A stretch of 23,460 nucleotides of DNA, from assembly GCA_050257855.1 (NCBI GenBank), contig JBLMXQ010000021.1, positions 1 to 23,460 of the forward strand. The letters run 5' to 3'. Positions 1-8,052 of this stretch are shown one piece after another; within the stretch, counting starts at the first letter, position 1, and each line of letters opens with the position of its first letter. The notes under the pieces were generated by a model. The model worked only from the letters and a program-made list of their open reading frames with translations, was not told the DNA's origin and did no database searches. The DNA comes from JBLMXQ01 sp050257855 (lineage in GTDB: Bacteria > Acidobacteriota > Vicinamibacteria > Vicinamibacterales > CAVVIG01). A program made the translations under genes and the position numbers.

Positions 1-2
1 AG

Positions 3-105
3 CCGGTAGGGGACGGCCTTCAGGCCGTCCCGCCCGAGGAAATCCGGTAGGGGACGGCCTTCACAGGCCGTCCCGCCCGGGGAAATCCGGCCTTCAGGCC
101 GTCCC
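3..105. repeat. Three tandem copies of a ~41-bp palindromic repeat
   Basis: Two full units start at 4 and 45 and a third, left-truncated one at 88. Each unit has the arm GGGACGGCC, a 4-6 nt loop (TTCA or TTCACA) and the arm GGCCGTCCC, followed by a CGCCCG(A/G)GGAAAT spacer. Hairpins lie at 10-31 and 51-74. The third copy (89-105) keeps the right arm but only GGCC of the left arm. The array ends exactly at the stop codon (TTA, 106-108) of the ADOP permease, so it forms that gene's 3' end and could act as a rho-independent-like terminator or mRNA-stabilising element, although no U-tract follows. A further copy lies at 22847-22876. The structure is directly visible; a REP-like role is inferred. 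Confidence 0.85.
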
Positions 106-2619
106 TTACTCCGCGCGCAACGCGATCATCGGGTCGACGCGCGTGGCGCGCCGGGCGGGGACGAGCGTCGCGACCAGCGAGACGATGGTGATCAGCGCGA
201 TGACCGCTCCGTAGACGAGCGGGTCCCGCGGGTCCACGCCGAAGAGCGTGTTCTGGATTGCGGAGGCGCCCGCGGTGGCGAGCGCCAGCGTCAGCAGGAC
301 GCCGACGGCGAGGCCCGCCCCGATCTGCAGAGAGCCCTGCCTCAGCACCATCGCGAGAATCCGGTTGCGATCCGCGCCGAGCGCCATCCGGACGCCGAAT
401 TCCGGCGTGCGCTGGCTGACGGCGAACGACATCACCCCGTAGACGCCGACCGACGCCAGCACGACGGCGACGATCCCGAAGATCGAGAACATCGTCGCGA
501 TGATTCGGTTCTGCGCGACGAACACGTCCTGCTCGCTTCGCGGCGTGCCGATGAAGTACAAGGGCAGGTTCGGGTCGACCTTGTTCACCTCGCGCCGCAG
601 CGCGGCCACGAAGGCATCTGCGCGCTGTCCGCCGCGCGGGCGGACGACGACCGTCGCGAACTGGCTGACGACCGGCTGCGGCGGCGCCGGGCCGGCCGCG
701 GTCGAATAGAACGGCACGTAGTAGCCGGCATCGTCGACGCCCGGGTTGTTGAACGGGCCGAGCATCCGGACGGTCGAGACGACGCCGACGATCTGGCGCC
801 ATGGGCCCGGCTGCTTCGTTCCGCCGTCGAGCGCGCGGAACCGGCGGCCGATCGGGCTTTCGTTGCCGAAGTGCTTCTTCGCGAAGCTCGCGTTGACGAT
901 CGCCACCGGCAGCTTCGAGTCGAGATCGTCGACGTTGAAGGTGCGTCCCTCGAGCAGCTTCTGGCCGAGCACCTCGAAATAGCCGCCGGTCACCTGCTCC
1001 CAGTTGGTCTTCGGCCGATCGCGATCCTCCTTGTACGTCGTCCCCTCGATCTCGATCGGCGAGACGCCCGAGAAGACCATCCGGAAGCGGTTCGTGAGCG
1101 CGGCCGCCTGGAACTCCGGCACGTCGTTCAGCGTCCGGAGCAGCCGGTCGTAGAACAGCCGCCGCGACTCGGGCGTCGGATAGTCGCCGTCCATCAGCCC
1201 CATGCGCGCGGACATGATGCCGTCGGCGTCGTACCCGTAGTCGATGGTCTGCTGGTTGAGAATCGACTGCACCTGCAGCAGCGATCCGATCAGGAGCAGG
1301 CAGGTGACGACGATCTGAACGACGACCAGGCCGCGCGTGACGAAGTTGATGGCGCGGCTCGTGTTTCCGCGCCCGCCTTCCTTCAGCACGCCCGCGACAT
1401 TGGCGCGCGAGGCCATCCAGGCCGGCAGCAGCCCCGAGAGAATCGCAGCGGCGAGCGTCGAGAACACCGTGATCGCGAGCACAGGGCCGTCGATGTCGAA
1501 CGTGATCCAGGAGGGCGGCGGGTTATCCAGGTTGCGAACGGCCGCCGAGAGCCAGTCGACCGAGAAGTACGCCAGCGCCACGCCGAGCACCGCGCCGATC
1601 GACGCGACGAGCAGGCTCTCGGTGAGCATCTGCCGGATCAGACGGACGCGCGTCGCGCCGAGCGACGACCGGATGGCCAGCTCCTTGGCGCGCAGCGTGG
1701 CGCGCGCGAACTGCATGTTCATCACGTTCACGCACGCGATGAGCAGCACCCCCACGCAGAACGCGAGCATCGTCCACAGAGTGCCGCGGATGGGCCCTTG
1801 CGTGTACGTCTTGATGAGCGGCTCGACCAGCCCCGCGTTGAACTGCTTGTTGCTGTCGGGGTACGCCCTGGCGAAGCGCCGCGCGATGCCGGTGATCTCC
1901 GCGTTGGCCTCGTCGAGCGAGACGTCCGGCCTGAGCGTCGCCATGATCGCCGGGTTGGTGGCATTTGGATCGTTCCGCGGCTTGACCGGGTACTCCGAGA
2001 AGAGCGGCAGCCACAGCTCCTCGTTCGTCGGGAACGCGAACCCTTTCGGCATCACGCCGATGATCGTGGCCGGCTTCCCGTTGATGCGCACGCCCCTGCC
2101 GACGATGTCCGCCGCGCCTCCGAAGTCGCGCTGCCAGACGCCGTACCCGATGAGCGCCACCTTCTCGGCGCCCGGACGGTTGTCCGCGGCCGTGAAGTCG
2201 CGGCCCATCATCGGCGCCGTGCCGAGCAGCTTCAGAAAGTCCTCGGTGACGTACGCCCCGGTGTACCGCTGCGGATGACCGTTGACCGTCGCGTTCACGG
2301 TCGAGCCGTTCAGATACGCCGACATCAGATCGAACGACTTCTGGAGCGGCAGCAGCTCCTCGTAGTCCATCGCCGAGGTCTGGCCGTTCACGCCGAAGAA
2401 GTTCTGGCTGGTCGGGTCGATGAAGTTGACGCTCACCAGCCGGTCGGCGGTCGGGAACGAGAAGCCGCGCAGCATCACCCCGTTGACGACGCTGAACTGG
2501 GTCGTCACGGCGGCGATGCCGAGGGCCAGGACGATGACGGCGAGGGCGCAGAAGGCCTTCTCCTTGACGAGCACCCGGAAGCCGACGCGCAAATCCTGCA
2601 GGAAGGTTTCAGCGAACAT
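106..2619 (-). CDS. ADOP-type orphan ABC permease (MacB/FtsX family)
   Basis: This 837-residue membrane protein has the duplicated MacB layout. There is an N-terminal membrane helix (about residues 22-45), a first periplasmic MacB core (about 50-270), three helices of an FtsX domain (about 283-305, 330-355, 380-405), a helix near 428-450, a second periplasmic core (about 460-690) and a second FtsX domain with three helices up to the end. The coupling-helix motifs are visible (ELAIRSSLGATRVRLIRQML and, in the second half, EFGVRMALGADRNRI). Family knowledge: these proteins are the 'acidobacterial duplicated orphan permeases', named because no ATPase is encoded beside them, as here. Substrate and mechanism are unknown. 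The start ATG has no clear Shine-Dalgarno sequence, but the N-terminus LQDLRVGFRVLVKEKAF fits the family. The gene is transcribed divergently from the aldolase-like gene and ends against the palindromic repeats. Confidence 0.9.
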   Translation of the reverse strand: MFAETFLQDLRVGFRVLVKEKAFCALAVIVLALGIAAVTTQFSVVNGVMLRGFSFPTADRLVSVNFIDPTSQNFFGVNGQTSAMDYEELLPLQKSFDLMSAYLNGSTVNATVNGHPQRYTGAYVTEDFLKLLGTAPMMGRDFTAADNRPGAEKVALIGYGVWQRDFGGAADIVGRGVRINGKPATIIGVMPKGFAFPTNEELWLPLFSEYPVKPRNDPNATNPAIMATLRPDVSLDEANAEITGIARRFARAYPDSNKQFNAGLVEPLIKTYTQGPIRGTLWTMLAFCVGVLLIACVNVMNMQFARATLRAKELAIRSSLGATRVRLIRQMLTESLLVASIGAVLGVALAYFSVDWLSAAVRNLDNPPPSWITFDIDGPVLAITVFSTLAAAILSGLLPAWMASRANVAGVLKEGGRGNTSRAINFVTRGLVVVQIVVTCLLLIGSLLQVQSILNQQTIDYGYDADGIMSARMGLMDGDYPTPESRRLFYDRLLRTLNDVPEFQAAALTNRFRMVFSGVSPIEIEGTTYKEDRDRPKTNWEQVTGGYFEVLGQKLLEGRTFNVDDLDSKLPVAIVNASFAKKHFGNESPIGRRFRALDGGTKQPGPWRQIVGVVSTVRMLGPFNNPGVDDAGYYVPFYSTAAGPAPPQPVVSQFATVVVRPRGGQRADAFVAALRREVNKVDPNLPLYFIGTPRSEQDVFVAQNRIIATMFSIFGIVAVVLASVGVYGVMSFAVSQRTPEFGVRMALGADRNRILAMVLRQGSLQIGAGLAVGVLLTLALATAGASAIQNTLFGVDPRDPLVYGAVIALITIVSLVATLVPARRATRVDPMIALRAE

Positions 2620-2698
2620 AAGCGGATCCGAGGGCTTAGACGTCCGGCTGGTTTCCCGGGTTCAACGGCCGGCGGCGTGCCGAGGCGCGAAGCCCGCA

Positions 2699-2704
2699 TA
2701 TAAT
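2699..2704 (+). promoter_or_regulatory. Perfect -10 element before the aldolase-like gene
   Basis: TATAAT matches the sigma-70 -10 consensus exactly, 43 bp before the start codon at 2747. It stands out in a GC-rich intergenic stretch. No good -35 hexamer is seen at 16-18 bp spacing, so strength or activator dependence is unknown. A GGAGG Shine-Dalgarno sequence follows at 2738-2742. The surrounding AT-rich patch could also serve the divergent permease gene. Confidence 0.5.
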
Positions 2705-2746
2705 TCGACCGACACGGAAGGGTCCCCTTTCGACGCCGGAGGATTG

Positions 2747-3730
2747 ATGCGCGTTCGAGTCGCGGTCGTGACGCTCGCGCTGGCGGTCGCCAGCCTGGCG
2801 GTCGGGCGGGGTCAGGAACCCGCCGCCCACAGGAATCCCATCGTCGAGCTGCTGAAACAGCACAAGCCGGTCTTCGGCCTGTACACTCCGAGCGCCCGGC
2901 CGTTCGGGCGTCGCGGCGTTCCGCCCCCGGCCACGCCGCCGAAATCGCCGGCCGAGCTCGCCGAAGAAGCGCTTTCCTACGGCAACGCGGATTTCCTGTT
3001 CAACGGCAGCATGGAAGGCGGCGTGGATCGGGCGATCCCGGAGGTGCGCGATCTCATGGCGGCGCTCGAACGGGACGCCTCGTCGCGGCACCTGCCGTTC
3101 TTCGGACTGACGCGTCCCCTCATGCTGAAGAGTCCGAAGATTGCCCCGGACGCCGCGGGTGCCGTTCGCAACATCGGGCGGGAACTCGATCTGGGAGCGG
3201 CCGGCATCATGTTCGTCGAGACAGAGAGCGTCGACGAGGTCCGGCAGGGGCTTGCCGCGATGCGCTTCAAGTCGAACGGCGGCACGCGTCCGGATATGGT
3301 CGGCGCCGCGCCCGCGTACTGGGGCATGAGCGAGCAGCAGTACCGGAAGGCGGCCGACGTCTGGCCGCTCAACCCCGACGGCGAGCTGATCAACTGGACG
3401 ATCGTCGAGAGCAAGGAAGGGCTCGCGCACGTGCGGGAGATCGCGGCGGTCAAGGGCATCGGCGTGCTGTGGCCGGGCGCCGGCACGCTGCGGGGCGTCT
3501 TCACGACCACCAACGAGAAGGGCGAGCGCGTCTTCGACGCGGCGGCGCACGAGGCTGCCATTCAGCAGGTGCTCGCGGCGTGCAAGGAGTTCAACGTGCC
3601 GTGCGGCTACCCGGCGAATGCCGGGGACATCGCCGCGCGCATGCAGCAGGGCTTCAGCGTGTTCGTGATGCCCTGGGGCGAGCAGGGCTTCAAGGCCGTC
3701 GAGATCGGCCGTCGGATTGCGGGGCGGTAG
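2747..3730 (+). CDS. Exported HpcH/HpaI aldolase-like protein with altered active site
   Basis: 327 residues with an N-terminal Sec-type signal (residues 1 to about 22, hydrophobic 5-20) followed by an HpcH/HpaI (phosphoenolpyruvate/pyruvate domain) TIM barrel. Recognisable family segments are the first-strand region NADFLFNGSMEGG (80-92), the TRP motif with R123, AAGIMFVETES (151-161), and the metal-Glu strand TIVESKEGLAHV (E221). The family normally has a catalytic His in a G-E-H motif and a metal-binding Asp in GPADL. Here these positions read MEGG (89-92) and WPGAGTL (242-248), so both residues appear to be missing. It may be a pseudoenzyme or catalyse something else. The start has GGAGG 4 nt upstream; reading further upstream in frame would place the signal peptide internally. 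The M29 peptidase gene follows after 3 nt, which suggests an operon. Confidence 0.78.
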   Translation: MRVRVAVVTLALAVASLAVGRGQEPAAHRNPIVELLKQHKPVFGLYTPSARPFGRRGVPPPATPPKSPAELAEEALSYGNADFLFNGSMEGGVDRAIPEVRDLMAALERDASSRHLPFFGLTRPLMLKSPKIAPDAAGAVRNIGRELDLGAAGIMFVETESVDEVRQGLAAMRFKSNGGTRPDMVGAAPAYWGMSEQQYRKAADVWPLNPDGELINWTIVESKEGLAHVREIAAVKGIGVLWPGAGTLRGVFTTTNEKGERVFDAAAHEAAIQQVLAACKEFNVPCGYPANAGDIAARMQQGFSVFVMPWGEQGFKAVEIGRRIAGR

Positions 3731-3733
3731 CGC

Positions 3734-5002
3734 GTGAGCGCAGACCTCGATGCGCGGCTGTCACGCTACGCCGATCTCGCCGTCAGAGTCGGCCTGAACC
3801 TCCGCGCCGGGCAGCGGCTGCTCATCATCGGCCCGCTCCTCAATGGCGGCGCCGCGCTCGAGGCCGCGCCGCTCGTTCGCCACATCTCCGAGCGGGCGTA
3901 CCGGGCCGGCGCGCGCCTCGTCGAGACGCTGTGGGGCGACGAAGCGCTGCTGCGCGCCCGATTCGAGGCCGCGCCGCGCGATTCGTTCCAGGAGTTCTCG
4001 ACGTGGCTGCCGAGGGCGCTCGCCGATCACGTGGAGGCCGGCGACGCGGTGCTGTCGGTGTACGCGAACGATCCGAACCTGCTGAGCGACCAGCCGCCGG
4101 AACTGGTCGGCGCCGCGCAGCAGGCCGCGGCGCGCGCGGTCCGCCCGTTCCGCGAGCTGATCTCGCGCAACCGAACGAACTGGACCGTCGTCGCGGCGGC
4201 CGGCGAGGCGTGGGCGGCGCGCGTGTTCCCCCACCTGCCCACCGCCGAGCGCGTGCCGCGGCTGTGGGACGCGATCGCGCACCTGTGCCGCCTGGAGCGA
4301 CCCGATCCGGTCGCCGCGTGGGAAGCGCATCTCGCGGCGCTCGTCGCGCGGCGCGACGACCTCAACGAGCGCCGCTACACGGCGCTCGAGTACCGCGGGC
4401 CGGGCACCGACCTGACCGTCGGCCTCCCGGACGGGCACCTCTGGGTCAGCGGCCGGTCGGTGAGCCAGGGCGGCATCGAGTTCGCGCCCAACCTGCCGAC
4501 CGAAGAGGTCTTCACGATGCCGCACAAGGACCGCGTGGACGGCGTCGTGCGTGCGTCGAAGCCGCTCAGCTACGGCAACTCGCTCATCGAGGGCTTCAGC
4601 CTCACGTTCTCGGGCGGGCGGGTCGTCCGCATGGAAGCGGCGCGGGGCGAGGCGGTGCTGCGCCAGCTCCTCGAGACCGACGCCGGCGCCACGCGGCTCG
4701 GCGAGCTCGCGCTCGTGCCGCAGAGTTCGCCGGTGGCGCAGTCGGGCCTCCTCTTCTACAACACGCTGTTCGACGAGAACGCGGCGAGCCACCTGGCGCT
4801 CGGCTCGGCGTACAAGTTCACGCTCGGCGGCGGCGAGACGATGGGAGACGAGGAGTTCGAGACGGCCGGCGGGAACCGCAGCGCCGCGCACGTCGATTTC
4901 ATGATCGGCTCCGGCGAGCTCGACATCGACGGCGTCCGACGCGACGGCGGCGCAGAGCCGCTGATGCGCGCGGGGGAGTGGGTGGAGACCCCCGGGCGCT
5001 GA
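3734..5002 (+). CDS. M29-family metallo-aminopeptidase (AmpS/aminopeptidase T-like)
   Basis: 422 residues, close to the roughly 410 of family M29. These enzymes remove N-terminal amino acids using a dinuclear metal centre. The expected ligands are visible: Glu in NLPTEEVF (E257/E258), Glu in LGELALV (E324), His and Tyr in SHLALGSAY (H353, Y360) and the His-x-Asp pair in AHVDFM (H386, D388). No signal peptide is present, so the enzyme is probably cytoplasmic. The start is GTG, three bases after the stop of the preceding gene and about 6 nt after a GGGGCGG that can act as ribosome-binding site; this points to translational coupling. A 13-bp hairpin begins directly after the stop codon. Confidence 0.9.
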   Translation: MSADLDARLSRYADLAVRVGLNLRAGQRLLIIGPLLNGGAALEAAPLVRHISERAYRAGARLVETLWGDEALLRARFEAAPRDSFQEFSTWLPRALADHVEAGDAVLSVYANDPNLLSDQPPELVGAAQQAAARAVRPFRELISRNRTNWTVVAAAGEAWAARVFPHLPTAERVPRLWDAIAHLCRLERPDPVAAWEAHLAALVARRDDLNERRYTALEYRGPGTDLTVGLPDGHLWVSGRSVSQGGIEFAPNLPTEEVFTMPHKDRVDGVVRASKPLSYGNSLIEGFSLTFSGGRVVRMEAARGEAVLRQLLETDAGATRLGELALVPQSSPVAQSGLLFYNTLFDENAASHLALGSAYKFTLGGGETMGDEEFETAGGNRSAAHVDFMIGSGELDIDGVRRDGGAEPLMRAGEWVETPGR

Positions 5003-5033
5003 ATCGGCGGGAGCGGCGCACGCTTCCGCCGAT
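5003..5033. terminator. Strong hairpin between convergent genes
   Basis: A 13-bp inverted repeat with arms 5003-5015 (ATCGGCGGGAGCG) and 5021-5033 (CGCTTCCGCCGAT) and a 5-nt loop; it has one G-U wobble on the plus-strand RNA. It starts one base after the M29 stop codon and lies 15 bp beyond the stop of the convergent small gene. A bidirectional terminator is the likely role, although no U-tract follows on either strand. Confidence 0.6.
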
Positions 5034-5048
5034 GCCGGAGGGGCGCGA

Positions 5049-5411
5049 CTACACGCCGGCTGGAGACGCTTCGTAGTGCGAGAGGAGCTCGGGCGGCGTC
5101 ATGTCCGCTGGCGGGTTGTTCAGATCCAGACCGCTGACCGCCCGCATCTGTTCCTTGAACCAGAGATCGAACGGGTCCCGCGAGGCGACGAAGGCCTGGA
5201 GGGCGCGGTTGAAGTCGAGCGACTCCATGTAGCCGATCAGGTGGTCGCCCGACGGCAGCTTCGCCAGGTACCACAGTTCCTTGGTGATCCCGAGCCGCCG
5301 TTCGGATGCGTCGAATTCTGTGCGGCGTGCGCCATCGAGCGTCTTCATGAACGTGCGCGCGTCAGCGGACCTGCCTGGCAGAACGGGCATCGCGAGACAC
5401 ACATGATCCAT
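5049..5411 (-). CDS. Small cytoplasmic protein, possible dimeric alpha/beta-barrel fold
   Basis: A 120-residue protein without signal peptide or membrane segment. I chose the ATG at 5411, which begins MDHVCLAMPVLPG, because GGAAGGAGG sits 6 nt before it; an open extension of ten residues to 5441 lacks such a site. The pattern of a beta-strand (VCLAMPVLPG), a helix with a charged segment (ARTFMKTLDGARRTEFDASERRLG), strands around KELWYLAKLPSGDHLIGYMES and a helix (FNRALQAFVAS) resembles small ferredoxin-like/ABM-type dimeric barrels (DUF6176-like). This is a fold guess, not an assigned function. It is monocistronic, convergent with the peptidase gene, and has its own candidate promoter. Confidence 0.75.
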   Translation of the reverse strand: MDHVCLAMPVLPGRSADARTFMKTLDGARRTEFDASERRLGITKELWYLAKLPSGDHLIGYMESLDFNRALQAFVASRDPFDLWFKEQMRAVSGLDLNNPPADMTPPELLSHYEASPAGV

Positions 5412-5444
5412 CGGACGCCTCCTTCCGGATAGCGAGGGCAACGG

Positions 5445-5474
5445 ATTATGCGCCTCCGCTGCGCGGGCCTGTAA
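5445..5474 (-). promoter_or_regulatory. Candidate sigma-70 promoter of the small gene
   Basis: On the minus strand CATAAT (5450-5445, 5 of 6 to consensus) lies 18 bp after TTACAG (5474-5469). The implied start point is about 25 bp ahead of the ATG at 5411, leaving room for the strong GGAGG site. Only sequence similarity supports this. Confidence 0.35.
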
Positions 5475-5512
5475 CGGGGAATTTCTCCACCTGGTTGCGG
5501 TTCGCCGGACTG

Positions 5513-6949
5513 TCAGTACGGGGCGCGGACCGGACGGCCGGGAAGGGCGTGCCCGTCCAGGCGGCCGTCGCGCACCACCGGCACGCCGCCCACGAGCACG
5601 TCGCGGATCCCCGCCGAGGGGCGCCTCGGCGCCTCGTAGGTCGCTTCGTCGATGACGTGTTCGGGATCGAAGATCGTCACGTCGGCGTCGGCCCCGACCT
5701 GGATTCGTCCTTTCTTCCGCATCGCCGGAACGCGGGCCTCGAGCCGGCGCGCCGGCATGATCGTCATCTTGCGGAGCGCGTCCATGAGCGTGAGCGTGTG
5801 CGCCTCGCGGACGTACCGGCCGAGCACCCGCGCGTACGTGCCCTGGCCCCGCGGATGCTCGAGCGTGCCGTCGCTCGCGATCATCGTCAGCGGGCTGGCC
5901 ATCGCGCCGCGGACGATCTCTTCCGTGTTGCCGAACGCGATGACGATGCCGCCCTGCTTGCGATACTTCGCGAAGCTCTCGCGCGTCAGCCGTTCGCCCG
6001 TTGCCGGCCAGAGGAAGCTCTGAAAGCGGTCGTCGGGGAACTGCTCCCAGCCGTCGTACAGCGCCGACTCGATGCGCGTCGCGCTGGCGGTGTACGGATA
6101 CATCTCGGTCGTCACGTCGACGCCGCGCGCTCGCGCGAGCCCGATCAGACCGAGGACGTCCGGCGTGCGGCGTCCTCCGCTGCTCTGGACGTGAACGACG
6201 TGGAGCGGGGTGCCCGTCGCGACCGCGAGAGCGAGCACTTCTTCGGCCGCCGCTACCGGATCGCCGCCGCGCATGTGGACGAACGCCGGCGCATGGGCGC
6301 GCCCGGCTTCCTCGAACATGTCCAGGATCTCGACGCGGGCGGCGCCGGGCGTGTACGCGATGCCGAAGCCGACGCCGACCGCGCCGCGCGCGAGCCCGCG
6401 CGCGATTCCGGCGCGGATCCGATCGACCTCTGCGTCCGTCGCTTCGCGCTGGGCGGCCGGGCCGCTCGGCAGGAACTCGCCAGGATCGTGCAGCACGGCC
6501 ATGCGCACCGGAATGTGGCCGATGCTCGCGCCGTAGTTGATCGCGGCCGTGCCCGTGCGCTCGTCGTACCAGCGGTCGATGTCGCCGACGCCGACCTCGA
6601 GCTCGAGCGCGGTCGTCACGCCATCGGCCGCCTTCAACGCGTACGCGTCGGGCGTCTGGCCGTGCTGGTGCAGATCGATGAAGCCGGGCGCGACGACCAG
6701 GCCCGTGGCGTCGAGCGTCGTGCGCCCGTGGAGCGGCGCGGCGTCGATGGCCCGGATCGTGCCGTCACTGATGCCGACGTTCCGCACGGCGTCGAGGCCG
6801 GAGTCGGGATCCATCACGCGGCCGTTCGCCACGACCAGGTCGTAGGTGGCCGCCGGCTGCTCGCGCGCGAGCGCGAACGCGCCGAGGAGGACGGCAATCG
6901 TGCCTGCAGCCACGGCAGCGGGATTCAGGCCCTTCCCACGGATTTTCAT
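5513..6949 (-). CDS. Exported N-acyl-D-amino-acid deacylase-type amidohydrolase
   Basis: 478 residues of the amidohydrolase-3/D-aminoacylase family, which hydrolyse N-acyl groups from D-amino acids or related amides at a metal centre. A hydrophobic export signal or anchor covers about residues 10-28. The metal motif GFIDLHQHG gives H94 and H96. Other family landmarks are LHVVHVQSSG, the strand TTEMYPYTAS, and the C-terminal SDGTLEHPRGQGTYARVLG with its conserved Asp. Classical D-aminoacylases have a metal-binding Cys in a GNCG motif; here the region reads TTALELEVG (113-120), so Glu probably replaces it and the substrate may differ. I chose ATG at 6949, 6 nt after AAGGA, over the adjoining in-frame GTG. 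It is the last of three same-strand genes for exported enzymes; a stable hairpin lies between it and the preceding gene. Confidence 0.85.
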   Translation of the reverse strand: MKIRGKGLNPAAVAAGTIAVLLGAFALAREQPAATYDLVVANGRVMDPDSGLDAVRNVGISDGTIRAIDAAPLHGRTTLDATGLVVAPGFIDLHQHGQTPDAYALKAADGVTTALELEVGVGDIDRWYDERTGTAAINYGASIGHIPVRMAVLHDPGEFLPSGPAAQREATDAEVDRIRAGIARGLARGAVGVGFGIAYTPGAARVEILDMFEEAGRAHAPAFVHMRGGDPVAAAEEVLALAVATGTPLHVVHVQSSGGRRTPDVLGLIGLARARGVDVTTEMYPYTASATRIESALYDGWEQFPDDRFQSFLWPATGERLTRESFAKYRKQGGIVIAFGNTEEIVRGAMASPLTMIASDGTLEHPRGQGTYARVLGRYVREAHTLTLMDALRKMTIMPARRLEARVPAMRKKGRIQVGADADVTIFDPEHVIDEATYEAPRRPSAGIRDVLVGGVPVVRDGRLDGHALPGRPVRAPY

Positions 6950-6997
6950 CACGGGTCCTTCAGCGGTTCGTTCTGCGGAGCGGCTGTGATCCGGAGG

Positions 6998-7030
6998 ATC
7001 GGGGCCGGGTCCGCTGGACCCGGCCCCGGT
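6998..7030. terminator. Perfect 12-bp hairpin between two exported-enzyme genes
   Basis: The arms GGGGCCGGGTCC (7001-7012) and GGACCCGGCCCC (7016-7027) are exact inverted copies with a 3-nt loop; three more outer pairs, one of them a wobble, extend the stem. It sits 4 bp beyond the stop of the DapA-like gene and about 50 bp before the next start. Without a U-tract it could be a terminator, an attenuator or an mRNA-end stabiliser. A smaller palindrome, GATCC-GGA-GGATC, abuts it at 6988-7000. Confidence 0.55.
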
Positions 7031-7033
7031 GTG

Positions 7034-8032
7034 TTACATGTGCGTGGTGGACGTGAGCTGCTTGATCTGCTCGAGGCCAGACTTGATCGCCGCCTTCTGT
7101 TCGTCCGTCACGTCGACGAACGGCGGACGCTGGTAGAACTGCGGCACGCCCATCTGCAGGCTGAGCGCGTACTTCATCGGCCCGTAGCCGAACACGCCGC
7201 CCGGTCTGAGGATCTTCACCGCTTCGCGGAACGTGGCGAGCGCCGCGGTCGGATCCTTGCCCGCGCGCTTGGCGGCGAACGCCGCCGCGATCTCCTTCGT
7301 GAAGAGATTCCCCTCCATCAGGATCGCGCCCATGCCGTGGTTGAACGCCCGCTCGAGGTTGTTCGCGATCCCGGTCCGCATGTTCAGCTTCGGGAAGTTC
7401 GTCGCGAAATCCTCGTACACCTGCGGGTCGGGCTGCGAGTCCTTGATGCCCGCGAGGTTCGGGTAGTGCTCCAGGCTGTGCAGCAGATCGAGCGAGATCG
7501 GCACGCCGCTCGTTCCGGGGATGTGGTACAGGTTGATCGGGATCTTCACCTGGTCGAACACCAGCGAGTAGTACTTCGTCAGCCCCTCCGTCGGCACGTG
7601 GTTGTAGTAGTACGGCGGGATCATCAGCAGGCTGTTCGCGCCGTTGTCCTCCGCGTGCCGGGACAGCTCGATCGTCTCCGGAAAGTTCGTGCTGCCGCTC
7701 TGAATCATCATGTCGAGGCCGTTGGCGTTTTTCAGCGCGACCTCGGCGACCTTCTTGCGCTCGGCGACGGAGAACGACGGGTACTCCCCGGTCGTGCCCA
7801 GGACGACGATCCCGTCGGCGCCCTGCTGCTTGAAGTACGCCATCATCTCCTTGTAGATGCCTTCGTCGAACTTCAGGTTCTTGTCGCACGGCGTGCAGGC
7901 CGCGACCCAGAACCTCACCTTCGACGGCGTTTCCGCGGCCGCCCGCGGCGCGGCGGCGCCGACCTTCGGAACGGCGGCGGCGACGGCCGCTGCGCCCATG
8001 GCGCCGAGGAATTCGCGTCTGGGAATCTCCAT
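7034..8032 (-). CDS. Tat-exported DapA/N-acetylneuraminate-lyase family aldolase
   Basis: 332 residues: a twin-arginine signal (RREFLG at 5-10, then an alanine-rich hydrophobic stretch to about 27) followed by a class I aldolase TIM barrel of the dihydrodipicolinate synthase/NAL superfamily. The carboxylate-binding GTTGEY (79-84), the catalytic Tyr of NLYHIPGTSG (Y169) and the Schiff-base Lys of GIKDS (K197) are all present, so the enzyme should be active on a pyruvate-type substrate. The Arg that true DapA enzymes use to bind aspartate semialdehyde is Thr (T174), and lysine biosynthesis is cytoplasmic. A 2-keto-3-deoxy sugar acid or other aldol substrate outside the cytoplasm is therefore more likely. 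The start has GGAGGGTG about 5 nt upstream. It lies 47 bp downstream of the TIM-barrel hydrolase-like gene. Confidence 0.88.
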   Translation of the reverse strand: MEIPRREFLGAMGAAAVAAAVPKVGAAAPRAAAETPSKVRFWVAACTPCDKNLKFDEGIYKEMMAYFKQQGADGIVVLGTTGEYPSFSVAERKKVAEVALKNANGLDMMIQSGSTNFPETIELSRHAEDNGANSLLMIPPYYYNHVPTEGLTKYYSLVFDQVKIPINLYHIPGTSGVPISLDLLHSLEHYPNLAGIKDSQPDPQVYEDFATNFPKLNMRTGIANNLERAFNHGMGAILMEGNLFTKEIAAAFAAKRAGKDPTAALATFREAVKILRPGGVFGYGPMKYALSLQMGVPQFYQRPPFVDVTDEQKAAIKSGLEQIKQLTSTTHM

Positions 8033-8052
8033 CGTTCACCCTCCGGGCGGGG

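Noticed and set aside
106..2619. A MacAB-TolC macrolide efflux system
   Set aside because: The duplicated core and absence of a MacB ATPase domain, MacA and TolC point to an ADOP orphan permease.
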